Shown: positions 19,487 through 28,800 of the stretch, in pieces
How the letters are laid out: each line of letters starts with the position of its first letter
Position numbering within the stretch: position 1 is the stretch's first letter
Source of the DNA: Winogradskyella bathintestinalis
GTDB taxonomy: Bacteria > Bacteroidota > Bacteroidia > Flavobacteriales > Flavobacteriaceae
Reading direction: 5' to 3'
Length of the DNA: 64,000 nucleotides
NCBI RefSeq assembly: GCF_030407435.1
Contig: NZ_JASDDK010000004.1
Location: 271,617 to 335,616 of the forward strand
Notes under the pieces: model-generated
The model's database searches: none
The model's input: only the letters and a program-made list of their open reading frames with translations
Told to the model about the DNA's origin: nothing
Translations under genes and position numbers: made by a program

Positions 19487-20242
19487 TTACCTTCTCAATT
19501 CTACCGAATAAATAAAATTATCTGCTTTATAATACCCAATGTTATATTCTAAAGGAGACATACCTCTATCTAGAACTACTCTTTCCCTCCTTAAGATAGG
19601 ATCTCCAATAGCTACATTAAGTTTATCAGAAAGCTTATCATTAGAGATAATAGCTGATATTTCTTCCTTACTAACGGTAGCGATATATCCGCTAGATAAC
19701 TCAATTAAATCATAAAGAGGTTTAGAAAAGTCTGATTTTTCATCTAAATTAATCTTTGGGTGAAAGTAAGAGATGAAGTAAACTTTGGACTCATCCTTTA
19801 TACCCCTAACCCTTGATAATCTATAAACTGGTGTATCAATATCGATTCCTAATTTAAAACTCACCGTTTTATCAGACATTATTTTTTTTAACTTAAACTC
19901 GTAATTTACCAAGGTCTTACCTTGCTCTAGCATTTCCTTACTGAAACTTGACCAACTATCTAATCTAGTGACCAACATCTCTTTATTGATTTTCGTGCCG
20001 ATTCCTTTTTTTCTAACAATTAGGTTTTTCTCAGCTAATCTGTTACTCGCTTGACGAATTGTGCTTCTAGAAATACCTAGGCTTTTAGCTAAATCTAACT
20101 CCTTGGGTAATAATTTTCCGTTGGCATAATCAGGTAATTTAATAATTTCCAAAAGGAGCTCTTCCACTTGTATGTGAAGCGGAATAGGACTACTATGATC
20201 GAATTTATCTATAAATTCTTGTATGTTCTTATGTTCGTACAT
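19487..20242 (-). CDS. GntR-family transcriptional regulator with UTRA domain
   Basis: From the ATG at 20242 the product has 251 residues. Residues 18-88 form a winged helix (PIPLHIQVEELLLEII, LPKELDLAKSLGISRSTIRQASNRLAEKNLIVRKKGIGTKI) and residues about 100-245 a UTRA ligand-binding domain. Such regulators usually bind sugars or sugar phosphates. A longer reading from 20314 would add 24 hydrophobic residues; I prefer the inner start because homologous regulators begin just before the EFIDK-DH-SPIPLHIQVE block and because a promoter sits right in front of it. It lies 69 bases ahead of the PUL operon in the same direction and is the likely local regulator, possibly responding to mannose or a phosphorylated derivative. 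Confidence 0.9.
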   Translation of the reverse strand: MYEHKNIQEFIDKFDHSSPIPLHIQVEELLLEIIKLPDYANGKLLPKELDLAKSLGISRSTIRQASNRLAEKNLIVRKKGIGTKINKEMLVTRLDSWSSFSKEMLEQGKTLVNYEFKLKKIMSDKTVSFKLGIDIDTPVYRLSRVRGIKDESKVYFISYFHPKINLDEKSDFSKPLYDLIELSSGYIATVSKEEISAIISNDKLSDKLNVAIGDPILRRERVVLDRGMSPLEYNIGYYKADNFIYSVELRR

Positions 20243-20246
20243 AGTA

Positions 20247-20277
20247 CAAATATAACAATAGATATGAAATACGCAAA
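20247..20277 (-). promoter_or_regulatory. Bacteroidota-type promoter for the GntR gene
   Basis: On the minus strand a -7 element TATATTTG (20254-20247) is preceded after 19 bases by TTTG (20277-20274), matching the Bacteroidota consensus. The -7 box ends only four bases before the ATG at 20242, so the transcript would be leaderless or nearly so. Confidence 0.6.
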
Positions 20278-20367
20278 AAAAGAGATAAAAATTTTTGATT
20301 ATCGCAGTCTTCAATACGTAAAACTACCCTTAACATAATAACACGAACGTTTTGCTGTTAATTATAT

Positions 20368-20402
20368 AAAAAAACTCTTATAACTTAATTTGAGTTATGA
20401 GA
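20368..20402 (-). terminator. Predicted intrinsic terminator, minus strand, no gene upstream
   Basis: A 10-base-pair stem (20376-20385 with 20393-20402, one G-U pair) around a 7-base loop is followed on the minus strand by seven Ts (20374-20368). No minus-strand gene precedes it within a kilobase, so it would end an unannotated transcript coming from the gene-poor region to its right. Confidence 0.5.
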
Positions 20403-20484
20403 TATTAAAAAGAAAAAAAATAGTATTTACAAATATAAAAACCTAACAATTATAAGTGTCACCAGAAGTTAACATAGCATGCAT

Positions 20485-20520
20485 AACTCTATATGTAATT
20501 AGTAATTACATATAAGAGTT
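20485..20520. repeat. AT-rich palindrome
   Basis: Two 11-base arms (20491-20501 and 20503-20513) are perfect inverted copies around a single G, and outer arms AACTCT/AGAGTT extend the symmetry with one bulged base. It could be an operator for a dimeric regulator such as the nearby GntR protein, or a hairpin. No function is shown. Confidence 0.5.
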
Positions 20521-21476
20521 AGTCTACATGTTCATACATAGAAACATTAAAGCTTCATAAATATTAGAATTTGAATAAATTAATGTTTCCTATAAGTTTA
20601 TACTTTTATGTTAAGGAAAGCTGCGTTTAATCAACCTTATCCATTTACTCATTCTTTTTCAAAGGATTTTAATTGTTTTTTTTGGTATATTGATTAAAAT
20701 AAGATATCGTTAAGATTTTATCGTTTTAACTTTCACTTCCATACATTAAGTTTAAGTGCTATACAACCGCATTCGTTTGGTTATAATAATTAAAGCAAAC
20801 AATAGGAATAAAGTAATATTCAACTAAAATATCATTATACTTTGCCTGTGGCTTGTTTTTCTTAAAATAAATAAATTCCAAACGTGCACACGCTTAAGAC
20901 TTACATTAATTATTCCTGAATATTTTGATCGGAATAAACATTCAGATATTTCGGACTGATTAATATTCGAATTCTCGTCAAGTGTTTGTTTGTGTGTGTT
21001 TGTGTTACGGAACTACTCCTACTCTACTAAAAATGGATATTTTTAAGAGAATTAAGCTACCCTATGGCTTTAAATTGTTATAATAGTTTTTCATAATATC
21101 GCGTATTGCGATACAATATAATTATAATGTTTTTATATGAGAATAATCGATACTCAAATTATTATGAACACATAAAATGCTGTTTATTGCACTATTAAAT
21201 ATATTTTTGACACGTTAATTTAAAATCAGACGAAAAGTGTATTATAATTCACTTTTCATGGTATAATTTCAAATCGTAAATATGTATTCATAATGTTAAC
21301 ACCATAATACATTAGGATTAATATGATCTGAATTATTTTGACATTCAAATTTAAAGCCAAACGTTAAACTTTGTTAAATCGAGACCAATACGGTGACCTC
21401 TAAAAATGATACCTTTTGAAAGCCCTATAAATAAAGAAAAGATAAAATTTTGGTCGTTGTCTCCGACTCCACGATA
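20521..21476. other. Gene-poor segment of about 1 kb
   Basis: No convincing coding frame is seen on either strand, and stop codons are dense in all frames. The segment contains GT-rich runs (near 20985-21005), a short frame of 16 codons starting at 21033 (MDIFKRIKLPYGFKLL) and is bounded by predicted terminators on both sides. It may hold small RNA genes or decayed coding sequence. I see no insertion-sequence ends, no CRISPR repeats and no complete tRNA. Confidence 0.5.
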
Positions 21477-21512
21477 AACGCTCTAAAGCACTAACTTTAG
21501 AGCGTTTTTTTT
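21477..21512 (+). terminator. Strong intrinsic terminator on the plus strand, orphan
   Basis: A 12-base-pair GC-containing stem (21477-21488 with 21495-21506; core CGCTCTAAAG/CTTTAGAGCG) with a 6-base loop is followed by eight Ts. No plus-strand gene ends before it, so it is likely the 3' end of an unannotated plus-strand transcript, perhaps a small RNA. Confidence 0.75.
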
Positions 21513-21571
21513 AGATGCCAAATTAGGGGCAAGCGTGATGCCTTTTATACACTTTTTTAACCTTATCATAC

Positions 21572-21853
21572 TTATTCTCCAATCATTTCTTCTATAATTT
21601 CAAGGGCATCAAGTCCAATATTGTAAGCTGTTAATTGGTCTTGCAAGTCTATTTCTTCCCAAATAGACATTGGTAGCTTTTTTGCTTCCTCATTTAGCAT
21701 CTTTAGAAGATTATAAGCATCTTGATTTTTAGTTATTCTTTTATGCTTTAAGGCTAAATCAAGCCCTAATCTAACATCGTTTATCAAATAATGATAATGT
21801 AAGTCGGTATTTTGAATAGATAATTTTGAAGTAATTTGTAGCAATGATTTCAT
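21572..21853 (-). CDS. Hypothetical protein, 93 residues
   Basis: An ATG-initiated frame whose product is strongly helical and acidic toward the end (NEEAKKLPMSIWEEIDLQDQLTAYNIGLDALEIIEEMIGE). Composition is plausible for a real small cytoplasmic protein: no low-complexity runs, and charged and hydrophobic residues alternate. I do not recognise a family. It stands alone, 60 bases to the left of which is a plus-strand terminator, and the nearest gene to its right is about 370 bases away. It has no visible Shine-Dalgarno sequence, which is normal for this phylum. Confidence 0.5.
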   Translation of the reverse strand: MKSLLQITSKLSIQNTDLHYHYLINDVRLGLDLALKHKRITKNQDAYNLLKMLNEEAKKLPMSIWEEIDLQDQLTAYNIGLDALEIIEEMIGE

Positions 21854-22225
21854 TTCATAATTATTTAGAAACTAATATCAACAAATAACTGAATTATAAC
21901 TTTTTTAAAATAGGACATAAAAAAACTACCTTGATTGCATAGTTGAGAAACAGTAGATTCGAGTATGTTAATTTTAAAAATTTTTATTTTTTTGTTGAAG
22001 GAGGTTGGCTTATTGTTAAGATAACTAGAAACTTACTTTTTCTTAAAAATAATTATGATTTTTTTTACGAACCTACAAGTTCGAATGAGAGCAATTCAAT
22101 CAGTCATAACTACAAGATCGAAAACCATTTAGATTACATATTTCTAAAGAAGATTTGAATACGTCTATTAAAGATAAATTCGGTTCATTCCCTCGCACGT
22201 TAGCGCGTATCTGTTTGATTTTGTT
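21854..22225. other. Intergenic stretch without supported gene
   Basis: Only a TTG-initiated plus-strand frame (21943-22158) and shorter frames occur; their residue content (F/Y/N-rich) fits random translation of AT-rich DNA. No hairpin with a T tract or tRNA was seen. Confidence 0.4.
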
Positions 22226-22474
22226 TTACTTTTCGATTATACTCATTGAAATCAACGCTTCAATCTCCAATATAGCACCTGTTGGTAATTGCGCCATTCC
22301 TTCTTTCGAGATTATTATATTATTGATTTGTATGTAGTTATTTATAATAGTCTGCTTTGACGCATCTAAATTACTTGATTTCACAAAATGTATTATCGCT
22401 GTTGGATTGTTGTTTTTAAGGCTAATAATTACGGTATTAATTTTATCGGATACGATCAAATTAAAGACTGCCAA
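22226..22474 (-). CDS. Possible small hypothetical protein, 82 residues
   Basis: The frame starts with TTG at 22474, though it is open a few codons further upstream to a TGA overlapping the hairpin at 22488-22519, where the translated residues (ISFIFVLAVFNLIV) look like a signal peptide or membrane segment. The remainder (AIIHFVKSSNLDASKQTIINNYIQINNIIISKEGMAQLPTGAILEIEALISMSII) has alternating hydrophobic patterns and is not obviously random. It follows the terminator of the CHAT operon, so it may be a decayed or separate small gene. No family is recognised. Confidence 0.3.
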   Translation of the reverse strand: MAVFNLIVSDKINTVIISLKNNNPTAIIHFVKSSNLDASKQTIINNYIQINNIIISKEGMAQLPTGAILEIEALISMSIIEK

Positions 22475-22483
22475 AACGAATAT

Positions 22484-22519
22484 AAAAGAAATCCATCAAT
22501 TTAAGCATTGATGGATTTC
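22484..22519 (-). terminator. Intrinsic terminator of the CHAT-hydrolase operon
   Basis: A 13-base-pair perfect stem (22488-22500 with 22507-22519) and a 6-base loop are followed on the minus strand by TTTTATA. It is about 80 bases past the stop codon of the FAD oxidase gene, the last gene of the six-gene operon. Confidence 0.7.
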
Positions 22520-22597
22520 GTTAATTACGGCAAAATTATTATGAATCTTATATCATTAGGTCTATGTTTGTCCGAAATGGCTAGTCTCGATTAAATC

Positions 22598-24202
22598 TCA
22601 TAAGAAGGTAATTAAATCTTCATTTACGTGACTTTCTCTATCTGCTAGACCAATATCTCTTAAGAATTTGTTTGAAAATAATTCCATCATATCCTCGCTT
22701 AATAATGCACTTCTACAAGCCTTCCATTCATTGATCTCAGATGACTCGTACATGTGATTTACCAAATTAGGAAAAGTCCAATCACTATTTTTTCCCCAAT
22801 GTATCGTAAACGGAATATTGTTCTGTTTTAATACTTCAATCATTCGTCTTGAAAATTCTGTCAGGCTCATAATTTTATTGGTCTTATTCCACAGCACACC
22901 ATCAATTTCTAACATACATGTTACCGGAAACTTGGTAAATGCTAAAGTCGCTTTAGATTGTTTTACAAAACGCATAGCAAATATCCCAGGAATCGGACCT
23001 TCTTCTGTGGTTATTTCTGCCATCAATTTTAATGCTTTCGAAGAATTTTTATAATCCACTCCAACTGAACACGCAAAGGCTGGCCCTTGGTACGGTGCGT
23101 CCCAAAAGATTTGAGGTAATGTGCCAATCAACTCTTCATCCACCTGTGGTAAAATTGTTTTTTCCAAACGTTTAACCAACCAGGGGATGCTCTTTGGAAA
23201 ATTTTCTGCCATCTTAGTAAATAGATGAATTAAATCACGATATAAAGATTGTTTGATAATTGGGAACGGATCTTTATAATCTGAAACATACGGTTTCTTA
23301 TACATTAACTCCACCACATAGTCCGATTCTTTGCTATATTGATTTATGAAAACTTTAAAATGATATGGAGTAATACCGTGACCCTCGGAATCTGTTTCTA
23401 ATGGGATTTTGAATATCGAATTTTTAAAATCTAAGGTATCTGATAATTTTAGTGCTGTTGCTTTATTAATTTTTTTTACATAACGTTTTAGTAAATATCG
23501 CGGTTCAGCTTCCAAAACTATACCATGTATAAAACCAAATGAACCAAGGCTGACTAAAGTTGCGTTAAAAAGTTTATCATTTCTAATAATTCTACAATTT
23601 ATGTGATTCGCAAAATCATCATTCAATGCTGGTTCGGTGTGGCGTTCTATATACACCACATCTTCCTCATTTGGCCCAATAATTAAATTGAGCCCCACAA
23701 CATAATCTTGCACTGCACCAACTTGTAATGCAGAACCATGAACTCCCGTTGAAATACAGCCTGCAATAGTTTGTCCATTACTTGCGCCAGTAGTCTTTAA
23801 AGATTTGCCGTGTGCTGAGAGGACTTCAGATATGCGTTTAATGGTTGTACCACACTCAAATAAAAACAAATTTGAGGCTTCAAAATTGGTGTTCGTATGA
23901 CAATTTTCTTTAATTATAGGAATATGAATATTCATAAAACCATTATAATGCATTCGGTCTTTATGGCTCGCAATATGATTCATAGACCATGCTGAACCAT
24001 ATCCCCTAAAACCATGGTTAGCCTCCTGTGATTCTTTTATCAGTCGCTGTATTTCTTTAGCAGCATCATTATAACGGTCTATTTTATCGGGCATATTACC
24101 ATCACCTTCTAATTCTGTTACATAAAGTTTTTTTAGTGGAAATGGTCCGTTGTTATGTAAAGTGTCCCACTTGTTTAGCGAGTGTGTTTTCGTAGTGGCC
24201 AT
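22598..24202 (-). CDS. FAD-linked oxidase (PCMH/aldonolactone-oxidase type)
   Basis: A 534-residue flavoprotein without a signal peptide. The FAD-binding PCMH segment is recognisable at about 110-160: FECGTTIKRISEVLSAHGKSLKTTGASNGQTIAGCISTGVHG, where the SNGQTIAG and STGVHG loops contact the flavin in sugar-lactone and alcohol oxidases. The C-terminal half resembles the D-arabinono-1,4-lactone oxidase domain, ending with a segment (IPFTIHWGKNSDW) that in relatives closes the flavin site. Expected chemistry is oxidation of an alcohol or lactone with oxygen or another acceptor; the substrate is unknown. It is the last gene of the CHAT-hydrolase operon, 4 bases after the small lipoprotein gene. 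Presence of such an enzyme beside a CHAT protein is unusual. Confidence 0.85.
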   Translation of the reverse strand: MATTKTHSLNKWDTLHNNGPFPLKKLYVTELEGDGNMPDKIDRYNDAAKEIQRLIKESQEANHGFRGYGSAWSMNHIASHKDRMHYNGFMNIHIPIIKENCHTNTNFEASNLFLFECGTTIKRISEVLSAHGKSLKTTGASNGQTIAGCISTGVHGSALQVGAVQDYVVGLNLIIGPNEEDVVYIERHTEPALNDDFANHINCRIIRNDKLFNATLVSLGSFGFIHGIVLEAEPRYLLKRYVKKINKATALKLSDTLDFKNSIFKIPLETDSEGHGITPYHFKVFINQYSKESDYVVELMYKKPYVSDYKDPFPIIKQSLYRDLIHLFTKMAENFPKSIPWLVKRLEKTILPQVDEELIGTLPQIFWDAPYQGPAFACSVGVDYKNSSKALKLMAEITTEEGPIPGIFAMRFVKQSKATLAFTKFPVTCMLEIDGVLWNKTNKIMSLTEFSRRMIEVLKQNNIPFTIHWGKNSDWTFPNLVNHMYESSEINEWKACRSALLSEDMMELFSNKFLRDIGLADRESHVNEDLITFL

Positions 24203-24206
24203 AGCT

Positions 24207-24557
24207 TTAATTTGTTGGTTGTGTACAAACGTATTTTACCTTCATCTTTCGTTTTCTACCAAAGGTTACTACACTTAAAAGCGATCCGCCAAAGGTGTTT
24301 TTAAATTCAATGGTATGAAGTTGTCCTGATTTACATTTTTCCGTTTCTTTTATTAAATAGGTAAAATCTTTAGACGTTATATCAATCTTAATTACTGTAT
24401 CAAGCTCTACCACTTCTTTACCTCTATAATAATCATCCCTTAGCATTAATGGATCTGGTTGCATATCGCCGTTAATACTTCTTAATCTAACGGAATAACA
24501 ACAAGTGAAAAGCAAGCTAAATGACACAAGTGTTAAATGTTTAATTGTTCTATTCAT
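24207..24557 (-). CDS. Small lipoprotein, distantly Bor-like
   Basis: A 116-residue protein with a signal peptide and lipobox (SLLFTC, Cys19 or Cys20), so probably an outer-membrane lipoprotein. Its end (KCKSGQLHTIEFKNTFGGSLLSVVTFGRKRKMKVKYVC) has the Cys, hydrophobic turn and final beta strand arrangement of Bor-type lipoproteins, but the similarity is weak and tentative. It is 35 bases downstream of the peptidoglycan-binding gene and 4 bases upstream of the FAD oxidase gene, so it is co-transcribed. Function in the operon is unknown. Confidence 0.65.
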   Translation of the reverse strand: MNRTIKHLTLVSFSLLFTCCYSVRLRSINGDMQPDPLMLRDDYYRGKEVVELDTVIKIDITSKDFTYLIKETEKCKSGQLHTIEFKNTFGGSLLSVVTFGRKRKMKVKYVCTQPTN

Positions 24558-24592
24558 AATACTCGGTTTTTCTGTTAAAAGTTATAAATCTG

Positions 24593-25828
24593 TCACACGG
24601 ATTTCAACCGTTTCAATGTATCTGACGCATATTGCGCTCCAAAATTTTCAGACCATTCTAGTGAAGTTTCACGCCCTAATGTATAGTGTAAATCAGTAAC
24701 CTTATCTGGTGCATAGCACAATACTAAATCGGTAAACACATTGTAGGCTCCTTTGGTTCTTTTGTTGGAAGTGGTCAGTCCTCCATAACTTGTGGATGCA
24801 AATTTTGAACAATCCTGTAGTTCATTTTTATGGTTCAAATAACTCTTTCCTGCAATAACTTGGCAACCTGCTGAAAAATTAGAATGACCAATGCCTGTCC
24901 AATGAATATTGATCGACGGATTTACCAGCATCCCTTTCAAATTTCCGTTTCGATCTTTCACTTTAATATCTTTATCGGTATACGCATTATCATCATCCCA
25001 ATCCCTAATAATCATTACGCCTCTCGAGTCTAAAGGCTTTAATGCTCTGTATATTTTCTGTTCCACAGATATTTTGTGCCAGCCAAAACGATAGCGATGT
25101 TGCCCTTCTATTAAAAAAGCTTCATGTTTTCTTCCTGCCATATTTACGCTTGCATCAGTTGAACCCCAAAATGTAAATGCCATACCATTGATAAGCAAAA
25201 TAAATAAATCATCGTTCTCACGTCTCACAGCACTTTCTGTCTGTTTTCGTCTGATGCCAATAAGATGAATATCATTTGTATCGAATTTCCAATCTGCTGG
25301 CTTAATGCTGGCATAAGTTTTTCGTAATCCATTCAAATGTTTTAATATTGGACCAGGATTATTAGTATAATGGTCTTTTGCCTTATGCAATAATTGCATC
25401 CAATTGGTATAGGCTTCTGTAGGATTTTCACCCGTAAAACTTCCCCATTCTGAAACTTTGTTTTCATTTTTCCAACGGTCAACATGACTCATGGTGCCAC
25501 TTCCAACAATACCATCTGGAACCATAGTTTTAAAGTTCTCCATAGTCCGAACATATTCTTGAAACAGTCTTACTGCAGCTTGGGTTACGTAACCAAAAAC
25601 ACCATCGAAAGCTGCGCGCGGCATAAAACCAGCTTTAAATAGAAATCTTTGCAAGTTTTCTACAGCATCGTCAGTGCCCTCCCTAAAAGACCTCCACTTT
25701 GTTCTATCGTCATCACGAAAAGTCACTTTATCTAACAGCAAACCATCAATATGGTAAGGCTTTAAAAATTCCTTTGGGTTTGTTGGTCGTCGTCGTTTAT
25801 CACAACTCCCTAAGTATAATGTCGCCAT
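24593..25828 (-). CDS. Peptidoglycan-binding-domain protein with His/Cys motif
   Basis: A 411-residue protein without a signal peptide. Residues about 52-118 form a PG_binding_1 domain with the hallmark DGVFGYVTQAAVRLFQ (75-90). A second region near 305-325 carries HWTGIGHSNFSAGCQVI with H309, H315 and C322; its spacing recalls the His and SHGC motif of YkuD-type L,D-transpeptidases, but the fit is loose. Cell-wall binding with possible peptide-bond chemistry is therefore an inference. The absence of an export signal is odd for a wall-acting protein and suggests cytoplasmic storage with release by another route, or lysis. It starts 4 bases after the CHAT protein's stop codon, so the two are surely co-translated. 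Confidence 0.7.
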   Translation of the reverse strand: MATLYLGSCDKRRRPTNPKEFLKPYHIDGLLLDKVTFRDDDRTKWRSFREGTDDAVENLQRFLFKAGFMPRAAFDGVFGYVTQAAVRLFQEYVRTMENFKTMVPDGIVGSGTMSHVDRWKNENKVSEWGSFTGENPTEAYTNWMQLLHKAKDHYTNNPGPILKHLNGLRKTYASIKPADWKFDTNDIHLIGIRRKQTESAVRRENDDLFILLINGMAFTFWGSTDASVNMAGRKHEAFLIEGQHRYRFGWHKISVEQKIYRALKPLDSRGVMIIRDWDDDNAYTDKDIKVKDRNGNLKGMLVNPSINIHWTGIGHSNFSAGCQVIAGKSYLNHKNELQDCSKFASTSYGGLTTSNKRTKGAYNVFTDLVLCYAPDKVTDLHYTLGRETSLEWSENFGAQYASDTLKRLKSV

Positions 25829-25832
25829 AGAG

Positions 25833-28800
25833 TTAATTCTTTAACAGGTTATTTAATTCTATTTTTATAGCCTCCAAACATTCCACTATGTCATTATCCT
25901 TGACATAGTGCAACAAGAAATCGATTTGTAACATTTCAATTTTAATATATCTTGGACTGTATATTTGGTTGAATATTTCTTTGTACCAACCCAATATCTT
26001 TTGATCGTGATTGGTCTCGTTAGTTTTTGAAATCAGTAATATTGCATAGCTTATTTCTGTCATGCCAATTAGCACAGAAATGTCGAGATCAGCCTTGTCA
26101 AAATCATCCAATTCTTGACGGTAATCTGTTAAGTGCTTTACTAAATCGGTAACCTCTGTGAAAGCCTTATTAGTTTTTAAACGGTCGAGCAGTTTTTTAT
26201 CCCCCAAATTTTCTAAAATGTGACCAACGAGTAGCATATTGGATAAAGCGTCTAAATATTGTCCGCTGTATTTATCACTCGCCATTTCAATCGCCTCATT
26301 ATAATAACTATAAGCGGTTTTTAGTTGGTCTATTTCTTCTTTATCATCTAAATGTTTTGCGGTAAGTTTATAAGCATTACCTACAATATTCAATCGGCTC
26401 GCATTTCGACCTGCGAGGGTGAGTAATCTAATTTCATTGAGATATTCTAAAATGGCCGTTCCAACCGCATCTTTCTTTTTAGATTTTACGGCTGACTCAA
26501 TAACTCCTTCTAAACGGTAAGATTGCACCAAACAATATTGCTCTAATGCCTTTATAGAATAATTACCATTATCAAACTGAAATAAGCCTTTGTATTTCTG
26601 AAATGCGACCTCAACATTACCTAATTCATCATAAATCAGGGCTTCTTTTTCCAGTACCATAGCGTCCAATAATTTTGACGCTTCGGCCCTATCAATGTAA
26701 GCATCGAGTTTGGCCAATGCTGATTTTTCTTCTTCTTTTTTATCACGAATGGAAATCAATAAATTGTCTAAATCGGTGTGGACTTGAGAACTTACCACAT
26801 ATTCCTGATTATTTCGATCTAATTTTTGTCGATCATTAAATTTATAGAATTGGTTGCCATAACATTGATAAGCTCCCCAAGTATTGCTATGTTTATGTTG
26901 TTGGTAACATTCGAATCTTGCGAATTGTACAGCACTTCCAAAATCATAACCTTGAAGCATACGCTCGTAAAATGTTTCTGAAAACACTTTGGCTGCAGAA
27001 TCATCCACGGCCCAACCTGCAATTACAATCGCCTTAACTCCCATTTCAATCAGTTGTGTCCCAATATTGGCAGCTAAACGATAGCGATTTTGACTGTATT
27101 TATCATCTTGAGCATTTACAACTCCCGAAAAACAACAGTTAATAAATACAAATTCTGGCACATAACCTAACTGATTAATCATTGCAGGATCAATGCAAAT
27201 ACCGCTTCCTATAGCAATACCAATATTATTATTTTCTGGATCGTAAATACCGTGTCCTGCAAAATGCATCATCATATAATGCCTGCTGAACAATTCCATC
27301 ATAATATTTTTAGCGTTAGAATTTAAAAGCAAATTAACATTATACGATTCCTTTGTCAGTTTACTGGAAACCCATTCAGCTTCTGCCTTTGCCGCTGGAA
27401 GTGGTGACAAGCCTTCTTGATCATATACAGGATCACCAACAATAAGGGCATCCTTATTATGAAATCCAACTTGATTAAAACGCGTGGTCTCTTCAGAAAT
27501 CAATTGTCGTATAAAACTTGAAGTAACTGAAGCAGGAATTTCCGTAGTTCTACAATCGTGCAATAGTTCCCATGGAATTTGGGCGGCGAATTTATCTAAT
27601 TTTAAAACGAGGTTATTTTGATTTCTGAAGGTGTTTTTAAAATCATTCGGAATCAACATTTCAAATAAAGATTTTGATAACCGTTCATCCCAATTTGAAG
27701 ATACTGACATTTCTGCCAATAAATGGTCAATTTTATTCAGCCCAATGCCAACCATTTCATGTTCAACTCTTGCCAATCCATTAGACGCAAAATATCGAAA
27801 TCCACTTACCTTTTCATCCTCTTGGTTCGATTTCCTAATTTCTTTTACACTATTAATATGAAGATTAAACCACCAATCATAACCGTAATTTGCGAATGTT
27901 TTTTTCTTTTTTGCACCTGGTCTTGTGGCAATACCTCTATCGTAAGTAAATGAAACTCTATTATCCGTTCTATACAATCTTGATAAGCTAAAATATGCCT
28001 CACTGGCCACAGACTCATAATAGTTGACAATTTCAATATCCTTAATTAATTTTAAGCCTTCACCTGTTTCTTTAATTTGTGCATTGGCTTCGGCAACGCC
28101 CAATAAAATCCCTTTCATGGAATCTTCAATTGGCAATTTTCCATAGCCTATACCCATTAACACAAATGAAATACCCGTTGCATATTTTTTAGCACTAGGC
28201 AACGTATAGTTATCGCGCATAAACATGGCATATTTAAGTACGGCTTGCTTCACGGTTTTAGAGAGCACATAAGATGTTAAACTACCTGTATTTCCCAGTC
28301 CGCATACAATAGCTCCTTTTGGTTTTGTTTTTAGGTTAAAAAACACTTCACTTTCGCCAATCTCACCAGGATAATAACCAATGCTTAGACGTTGGGATAA
28401 ACGATTATCCAAATAAGAGTCTAAGGCTTTTTCTGAGCTTAAAATAAGATCCATAAAGAAATGCCCAACCATTACTGGATATGACGACATTTTTAAATCT
28501 CCATGAATAATCTTAACATTGAAAAATTCGGTTTCAGGTTCAACCGCTTTGTGGGTACCAAATAAAGCATCTACAACGGCTTTGGAATCGTAAAGTGGTT
28601 CTGGAGATTCAAATACTTCAGAGATAATTTCACCACTTCGGGATGCTGGTTGCTGATTGCTTAATCTGTTGGTGGTGCCAGTTTCTAGAATATCTGATAT
28701 ACCATGAAATATATAATCTTCATTTGCTAGATCGCCATGAGATGTATGTGTGTAATACAAATTTGGGGTATTGAGCAATTGTTTGGGAATTCCCGTTTTC

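Noticed and set aside
20243..20314. N-terminal extension of the GntR protein by 24 residues
   Set aside because: The extra residues are hydrophobic and atypical for a cytoplasmic regulator, and a promoter -7 box lies inside this stretch.
21452..21471. T-arm-like hairpin GTCG-TTGTCTC-CGAC suggesting a tRNA or attachment-site remnant
   Set aside because: The loop lacks the conserved TTCRA pattern and no tRNA body is found upstream.
21943..22158. Plus-strand frame of 71 residues with TTG start
   Set aside because: Biased composition (F, Y, N) and lack of any pattern fit chance in AT-rich DNA.
22226..22474. Treating the 82-residue frame as a seventh gene of the CHAT operon
   Set aside because: It lies beyond a strong terminator and has only a TTG start; kept as a low-confidence separate feature.
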